Assembly: GCA_027314845.1 (NCBI GenBank)
Contig: DAHVAA010000051.1
Coordinates: forward strand, 1 to 9,041
DNA length: 9,041 nt
Direction of reading: 5' to 3'
Origin: Thermoplasmata archaeon
Lineage (GTDB): Archaea > Thermoplasmatota > Thermoplasmata > UBA184
A program made the position numbers and the translations under genes. Below, one piece after another: positions 5,797-9,041 of this stretch. Position 1 is the first letter of the stretch; every line of letters starts with the position of its first letter. Below the pieces are notes generated by a model. That model saw only the letters and a list, made by a program, of their open reading frames with translations, did not search any database and was not told the origin of the DNA.

Positions 5797-6713
5797 TCCT
5801 TCCTCCTCGAAAGCTCGCGGAACCGACGCTCCCGCCGTGCGCGAAGCGTGGCCGTGAGGTCCGAGCGAGTGATCGTGTCCCCTCGGGCCGCGATCGCTGC
5901 GAGCGCCGCGAGGCTTCGCGCGAACGCCCCACGACGGGCCAGCGGGAGCTCGTCCATCCGTTCGGCCCGGTAGATCAGCCCGTAGCGCGGGCCGTGCTCG
6001 GCAGACGGACGTCGGCGGGAGCCCAGCACCTGGAGCCGCGGCCCACGCAGCCGGCCCAGTTCGGTCCGGCCACCGGCCGCCGAGAGCAGGCGGGCCGCGA
6101 CACGGGCCCCCACCACCGCGGAGAGATTGGGAAGGAGCGCCCGCGCTTCGGATTCTACCTCGAGGCGGAGCGCGGCATGGTGGCGGGAGAGCGATTGGCG
6201 AGACTCCTTCCAGGTCCGGGCGTAGCCTTCGAGCGCCGTGCGGGGCGCGGCGACGAACGCCTCGGCGGCGCGCTCCTCCCTTCCGAGCGCGCGTTCGAGC
6301 CGTTCTTCCTCCCGTGCGAGCGAGATCAGGACCTCCTCGGGCGAGGCGAGCGAGCGCTCGAGTCGGAGGCGGGCCAGGGTCCGTAGGAAGGTCCGCTCGT
6401 CCGTCGGATCCGGCTGCGGCAGGCGGGCTCGGGCCTCTCGTGCGATCGCGATCGGAGCTTCGGTGACGCTCCGCCCCAAGCGTCCCGAGACCGAGGCGGC
6501 CCAGGACGGGTCGACTCCGAGCAGGGCGACGTCGGTCGGGAGCGCGCGCAGGGCTTCCAGGAGCTTCGGAGGGGGCTCTCTCGGTCCTTCCCGGGCGAGC
6601 CGATCGGCCGCTCGCTCTGCGGTGGAATCGACCGGGAACGATTCGAGCGGTCCTCCCTCGGGCGGGACCAGGTAGAGGCGCATCCCCGCCCCGAGGAGGA
6701 CCGCGCTCCGCAC
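5793..6713 (-). CDS. nop5: Nop5/Nop56/58-type box C/D RNP core protein, short form
   Basis: A 306-residue Nop5, the scaffold that binds L7Ae-loaded C/D guide RNA and recruits fibrillarin. Residues 11-95 form the N-terminal, fibrillarin-contacting domain (MRLYLVPPEGGPLESF...). About 105-190 is the helical/coiled-coil region, rich in Glu/Arg and shorter than in well-known archaeal Nop5. The Nop domain follows: LPNLSAVVGARVAARLLSAAGG (194-215) is a clear family match, as are RGAFARSLAALAAIAARGD (261-279). Between them the usual ...QVLGAEKALFRHL... segment is replaced by LQVLGSRRRPSAEHGPRYGLIY (227-248). A short basic tail RARRERRFRELSRRKD ends the protein. The GTG at 6713 lies 3 bases after the purF stop, with a GGAG 9 bases upstream; ATG 6683 (residue 11) looks more like a standard Nop5 start and is a serious alternative. 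The linked fibrillarin gene downstream supports the identification. Confidence 0.88.
   Translation of the reverse strand: MRSAVLLGAGMRLYLVPPEGGPLESFPVDSTAERAADRLAREGPREPPPKLLEALRALPTDVALLGVDPSWAASVSGRLGRSVTEAPIAIAREARARLPQPDPTDERTFLRTLARLRLERSLASPEEVLISLAREEERLERALGREERAAEAFVAAPRTALEGYARTWKESRQSLSRHHAALRLEVESEARALLPNLSAVVGARVAARLLSAAGGRTELGRLRGPRLQVLGSRRRPSAEHGPRYGLIYRAERMDELPLARRGAFARSLAALAAIAARGDTITRSDLTATLRARRERRFRELSRRKD
5802..5808 (-). promoter_or_regulatory. Ribosome binding site of flpA
   Basis: GAGGAGG on the minus strand ends 5 bases before the TTG at 5796. It lies within the last codons of nop5. Its strength and spacing decide in favour of this TTG as the fibrillarin start. Confidence 0.65.
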
Positions 6714-6716
6714 GCG

Positions 6717-8123
6717 CTAGAACTCCGCGAGGGACTTCTGGAACCGGTGGCGTTCCTCGGGCACTTCGACCGGGTACTTTCCCGTGAGACAGCCGAGGCA
6801 GAGCTCGGACTCCTTGAGCCCGATGGACTCGACGAGTCCGGGCATCGAGAGGTAGTGGACGCTGTCCGCGCCGATCGCCTTCGCGATCTCCTCCTCGTTG
6901 CGGTTGTGGGCGACGAGCTCCTTGCGCTCTTTCATGTCGATGCCGAAGTAGCACGGCGCCCGGATCGGGGGGCAGCCGATCCGCACGTCCACCCGCGTCG
7001 CCCCGGCCGCGCGCACCATCTCGACGATCTCGCGCAATGTCGTCCCCCGGACGATCGAGTCGTCGAGAAGGACGACGCGCTTCCCCCGGAGGAGGCCGGG
7101 TACCGGGTGCAGCTTCACGCGGACCTCGAACTCTCTCCGCTTCTGGTCCGGAAGGATGAACGTCCGCTCGACGAACCGGTTCTTGATCAGCGCCTCGGCG
7201 TAGGGGATCCGCGACCCTTCGGAGAAGCCGAGGGCTTGCGGCCGTGCGGAGTCCGGTACGGGCACGACCAGGTCGGCTTCGACCGGGGCCTCCTTCGCGA
7301 GCCGCAAGCCGATGCGATGCCGGACGTCGTAAACCGGTTGGCTCTCCATGATCGAGTCGGGCCGGGAAAAGTACACCCACTCGAACATGCAGTGCGCGCG
7401 TTCGCCACTGTTCGGGATCCTCGAGGTCCGCGCGATCTGGCCCTTCTCGAGAACGAGGACCTCCCCGGGAGCGATATCCCGAAGGACCTTTCCGCCCATC
7501 AGCTCGAGCGCGACCGACTCGCTCGCGACCGCGACCCCGCCTTCGACGGTCCCGACCACGAGGGGTCGTATTCCGAGCGGGTCGCGGAAGGCGTAGACGC
7601 GGTTCCCGACGAGGAAGACCACCGCGTACCCCCCGACGATCTCGGTGCAGGCGCGCCGGATCGCGGCCTCCAGGTCCCGGGTCCGCCCGTATTCGAGCGC
7701 GATCATCTGCGCCATCGTCTCGGTGTCGGCGTTCCCGAGAAGGTCGATCCCCTGCTGCTCGAGGCGATGCCGGATCCGATTGAAGTTGACGATGTCGCCG
7801 TTGTGAGCGATCGCCGCGTCCTCGTCGTGCATCTTCACGACGATCGGCTGGGCGTTCTCGATGTCCGAGGAGCCCGTGGTCGAGTAGCGCACGTGGCCGA
7901 TCCCCACCGAGCCGCGCAGGGAGTCGAGGAGCTCCTGGCCGAAGATCTCGTGGACGAGCCCCATCCCTTTGCGCTGGTAGAGAACGCCGTGGCTCGTGGT
8001 GGCGATGCCGGCGGACTCCTGGCCGCGGTGCTGGAGCGCCCGAAGGCCTCGGAACAGGTACGGGGCGGCGCCCTTGCCCATCAGGGAGACGCCCACCACT
8101 CCGCAGAACTCCCGAGCGGGCAT
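6717..8123 (-). CDS. purF: Amidophosphoribosyltransferase (glutamine PRPP amidotransferase)
   Basis: A 468-residue cytosolic enzyme for the first committed step of purine synthesis: PRPP + glutamine to 5-phosphoribosylamine + glutamate + PPi. The N-terminal glutaminase is an Ntn hydrolase whose nucleophile is Cys7 after the short propeptide MPAREF, implying N-terminal processing. Further landmarks are GLRALQHRGQESAGI (26-40), GIGHVRYSTTG (74-84), AIAHNGDIVNF (104-114) and RDPLGIRPL (180-188). The C-terminal phosphoribosyltransferase domain has PDSARPQALGF (290-300) and the PRPP loop VVLLDDSIVRGTT (350-362). Four cysteines, C245 (CMFEW), C391 (PCYFGID), C442 and C445 (CLGCLTGKYP), match those that hold the [4Fe-4S] cluster in the Bacillus-type enzyme, so this is the Fe-S class. 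The start at ATG 8123 places the propeptide at normal length. No Shine-Dalgarno lies close to it; an 85-base gap with a hairpin separates it from rpl12. It is followed tightly by nop5. Confidence 0.97.
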   Translation of the reverse strand: MPAREFCGVVGVSLMGKGAAPYLFRGLRALQHRGQESAGIATTSHGVLYQRKGMGLVHEIFGQELLDSLRGSVGIGHVRYSTTGSSDIENAQPIVVKMHDEDAAIAHNGDIVNFNRIRHRLEQQGIDLLGNADTETMAQMIALEYGRTRDLEAAIRRACTEIVGGYAVVFLVGNRVYAFRDPLGIRPLVVGTVEGGVAVASESVALELMGGKVLRDIAPGEVLVLEKGQIARTSRIPNSGERAHCMFEWVYFSRPDSIMESQPVYDVRHRIGLRLAKEAPVEADLVVPVPDSARPQALGFSEGSRIPYAEALIKNRFVERTFILPDQKRREFEVRVKLHPVPGLLRGKRVVLLDDSIVRGTTLREIVEMVRAAGATRVDVRIGCPPIRAPCYFGIDMKERKELVAHNRNEEEIAKAIGADSVHYLSMPGLVESIGLKESELCLGCLTGKYPVEVPEERHRFQKSLAEF

Positions 8124-8135
8124 GCTACGTCCGAA

Positions 8136-8158
8136 GGCCGGAGGAGGTGCCTCCGGCC
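8136..8158 (-). promoter_or_regulatory. Perfect 9-bp stem-loop upstream of purF
   Basis: On the minus strand GGCCGGAGG, loop CACCT, then CCTCCGGCC form a 9-bp perfect stem. Its near edge is 12 bases upstream of the purF ATG. No T tract follows, so it is not a typical archaeal terminator of the ribosomal genes. It contains GGAGG in the 5' arm, too far from the ATG to act as its binding site. It could be a leader hairpin, a protein-binding site or a transcript-end structure; sequence alone does not decide. Confidence 0.4.
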
Positions 8159-8176
8159 CGGGCTACTCGGGTGGGG

Positions 8177-8183
8177 TCTTAAG
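8177..8183 (-). promoter_or_regulatory. Possible TATA-like element of purF
   Basis: CTTAAGA on the minus strand is the most A/T-rich heptamer in the rpl12-purF gap. A start about 25 bases downstream would fall near 8155, at the beginning of the hairpin, giving a leader of about 30 bases. If real, purF-nop5-flpA has its own promoter apart from the ribosomal genes. The evidence is only composition and spacing. Confidence 0.28.
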
Positions 8184-8200
8184 CGGTGCGCCCGCGCTTA
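8180..8200. repeat. Short inverted repeat after rpl12
   Basis: Arms taagcg (8180-8185) and cgctta (8195-8200) are separated by 9 bases and begin 8 bases past the rpl12 stop. They overlap the TATA-like element. It may form a weak hairpin at the 3' end of the rpl10-rpl12 message; no T tract is present. Confidence 0.25.
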
Positions 8201-8208
8201 CGTCCGCT

Positions 8209-8523
8209 TCAGCCGAAGAGAGCGGAGAGACCCTCGGCGGCCTCCTCCTCGGAGACGCCCTTCTCTTCCTTCTTCTCCTCTTCTTTCTTCTCGGCCTTGC
8301 CGTCCTTCTTCTCGGCGGGGGCCGCGGCCGGCGCCGGAGCGGCGAACGTCTCGGCCTTCGCGAGGACCTCGGTCAGGTTGACGCCCTCGAGCGAGGCGAG
8401 GAGCGCCTTCACTCGCGCCGTGTCGGGGGAGACCCCGGCGGCGTTGAGGACCCCCGAGAGGGCCTTCTCTTCGATCGGCTTTCCGGCGGCATTGAGCAGC
8501 AGCGCACCATAGACGTACTCCAT
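8209..8523 (-). CDS. rpl12: Ribosomal protein L12 (P1/L12e type), archaeal stalk
   Basis: A 104-residue archaeal L12, present as dimers on L10 in the stalk of the large subunit, where it recruits and stimulates translation GTPases. Residues 1-58 are the helical dimerisation and L10-binding domain ([19 protein letters not shown] ... [19 protein letters not shown]). An Ala/Pro hinge (about 60-70), a Lys/Glu-rich charged stretch (about 71-92) and the conserved factor-binding tail [16 protein letters not shown] (89-104) follow. The start is ATG 8523, giving the standard [11 protein letters not shown]-terminus; a GTG three codons upstream is in frame but atypical. A GGAG lies 8 bases before the ATG. 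It sits 31 bases after rpl10, the standard archaeal order, so the two are probably co-transcribed. The charged stretch gives a visible run of pyrimidines on the plus strand at about 8249-8314. Confidence 0.97.
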   Translation of the reverse strand: MEYVYGALLLNAAGKPIEEKALSGVLNAAGVSPDTARVKALLASLEGVNLTEVLAKAETFAAPAPAAAPAEKKDGKAEKKEEEKKEEKGVSEEEAAEGLSALFG

Positions 8524-8531
8524 TGTTCTCA

Positions 8532-8535
8532 CTCC
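8532..8535 (-). promoter_or_regulatory. Ribosome binding site of rpl12
   Basis: GGAG on the minus strand, 8 bases before ATG 8523, in the 31-base rpl10-rpl12 gap. It favours this ATG over the GTG at 8532, which overlaps the site. Confidence 0.5.
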
Positions 8536-8554
8536 GTGGACTTCGGGGGGACCC

Positions 8555-9041
8555 TCAGTGACCTGTCAATTGCTGGACCGCCGCGGCCTCGCGCATCGCC
8601 TTCACGAAGAGCGGTTCGATCGTCTCGCGGGTGACGTAGCCGGCGGCGAGCGCGAGACCCAGCGCGCGCCGGTGCGCCTTCGCGACCAGCAGCGGAAGCG
8701 TCGTCGGGGTGACGTACCCGACCTCGACCGCGAGGCCGAGCGCCGCGCGCGCAGCACGGGCGAGGTCGGCGCGCCGGGCGTCGAGGTCGACCGAGAGGAC
8801 CTCGGGGGGGTAGAACGTCTCGCCGTCGACGACCGCGCGGAGCGTGAGCCCTACCTCGAGCGGATAGATCTCGAGCCGGGTCAGCATGGTCGCGACCTCC
8901 CGGGAGATCGTCTGGCCCGCCTTGACCAGGGTCGTGTCCTTCTTCAGGACGACCTTTCCCTTCTCGATCGCCGCGGGGAGCCCCGCGTGCTGGAGCTCGC
9001 CGACGATCGGACCGGGCTTGAAGTTCGTGGTCCCCGCGGGA
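8555..9041 (-). CDS. rpl10: Ribosomal protein L10 (P0/L10e type), C-terminal part, cut by window edge
   Basis: The last 161 residues of archaeal L10/P0, the stalk base that binds rRNA and carries L12 dimers. The frame is open to the right edge. Residues 1-70 of the visible part ([20 protein letters not shown], then [17 protein letters not shown] and [15 protein letters not shown]) are a near-textbook match to the archaeal/eukaryotic insertion domain. It is followed by [15 protein letters not shown] and then a helical spine containing two tandem segments of the pattern ALGLAxxxGYVTxxTxxxLxxKAxRxA (about 101-153), the region that binds L12. The protein then stops at AVQQLTGH. Archaeal L10 usually continues with a further helix, a charged linker and an acidic tail ending like L12 (GLSALFG); none of that is present, and only 31 bases remain before rpl12. 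Confidence 0.95.
   Translation of the reverse strand, partial: PAGTTNFKPGPIVGELQHAGLPAAIEKGKVVLKKDTTLVKAGQTISREVATMLTRLEIYPLEVGLTLRAVVDGETFYPPEVLSVDLDARRADLARAARAALGLAVEVGYVTPTTLPLLVAKAHRRALGLALAAGYVTRETIEPLFVKAMREAAAVQQLTGH

Noticed and set aside
5797..7380. Upstream extension of the fibrillarin frame through nop5 and purF on the same strand
   Set aside because: The extended frame reads as Arg/Gly/Pro-rich low complexity out of frame with two well-recognised genes. Fibrillarin homology starts only after the TTG at 5796.
8136..8158. Intrinsic terminator of rpl10-rpl12
   Set aside because: The stem is strong, but no T tract follows on the minus strand, whereas archaeal intrinsic termination depends on T-rich stretches. 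It is kept only as a hairpin of unknown role.
8249..8314. Pyrimidine-rich tract on the plus strand
   Set aside because: It is explained by Lys/Glu codons of the L12 charged stretch and is not an independent element.
6747..8381. 544-codon open frame on the plus strand
   Set aside because: It is antisense to purF across all its motifs and runs on into rpl12. Its translation is rich in Asp/Arg/His without any domain, as expected for an antisense frame in GC-rich DNA.

Overview
The window is GC-rich archaeal chromosomal DNA. The archaeal assignment rests on several genes of archaeal/eukaryotic type: a P-stalk protein L12 with an alanine-rich hinge and charged tail ending in GLSALFG, an L10/P0-type stalk base, a fibrillarin/Nop5 pair, a DRG-type GTPase with a TGS domain, a KaiC/RAD55-like ATPase and a HerA/VirB4-like ATPase. 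First genes of transcription units (purF, the DRG GTPase, the HerA-like gene) show no clear Shine-Dalgarno sequence, whereas several downstream genes do. This fits an archaeon with many leaderless transcripts. A GC-rich euryarchaeal or Thermoplasmatota-like lineage is my guess, not a demonstrated placement. I see no tRNA, rRNA, CRISPR array, insertion sequence or integration scar.

Left part (1-3655, all minus strand, read right to left): a three-gene cluster made of a HerA/VirB4-like ATPase with a C-terminal winged-helix-like domain (1205-3655), a single-domain KaiC/RAD55-like ATPase (372-1181), and the N-terminal 122 residues of a second KaiC-fold protein that lacks the Walker A motif (1-368, running off the window). 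The genes are separated by 23 and 3 bases, so they are probably one operon. No function can be assigned to the cluster from sequence alone. It is the least familiar part of the window and the best candidate for an undescribed system.

Middle (3656-5069): a 292-base divergent intergenic region with a perfect 14-bp palindrome nested near a wider inverted repeat, followed by the plus-strand DRG-family GTPase. The GTPase gene overlaps the 3' end of the fibrillarin gene by 44 bases, tail to tail.

Right part (5026-9041, all minus strand, read right to left): rpl10 (cut by the window edge), rpl12, then an 85-base gap with a strong hairpin, then purF, nop5 and flpA packed tightly. purF stops 3 bases before nop5, and the nop5 stop overlaps the flpA TTG start. 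This block joins ribosome stalk, purine synthesis and box C/D RNA 2'-O-methylation genes. Notable departures from the family norm are a short Nop5 without the usual GAEKALF-type motif, an L10 without the acidic GLSALFG-type tail, and a DRG GTPase with NKAE instead of NKxD at the G4 motif.
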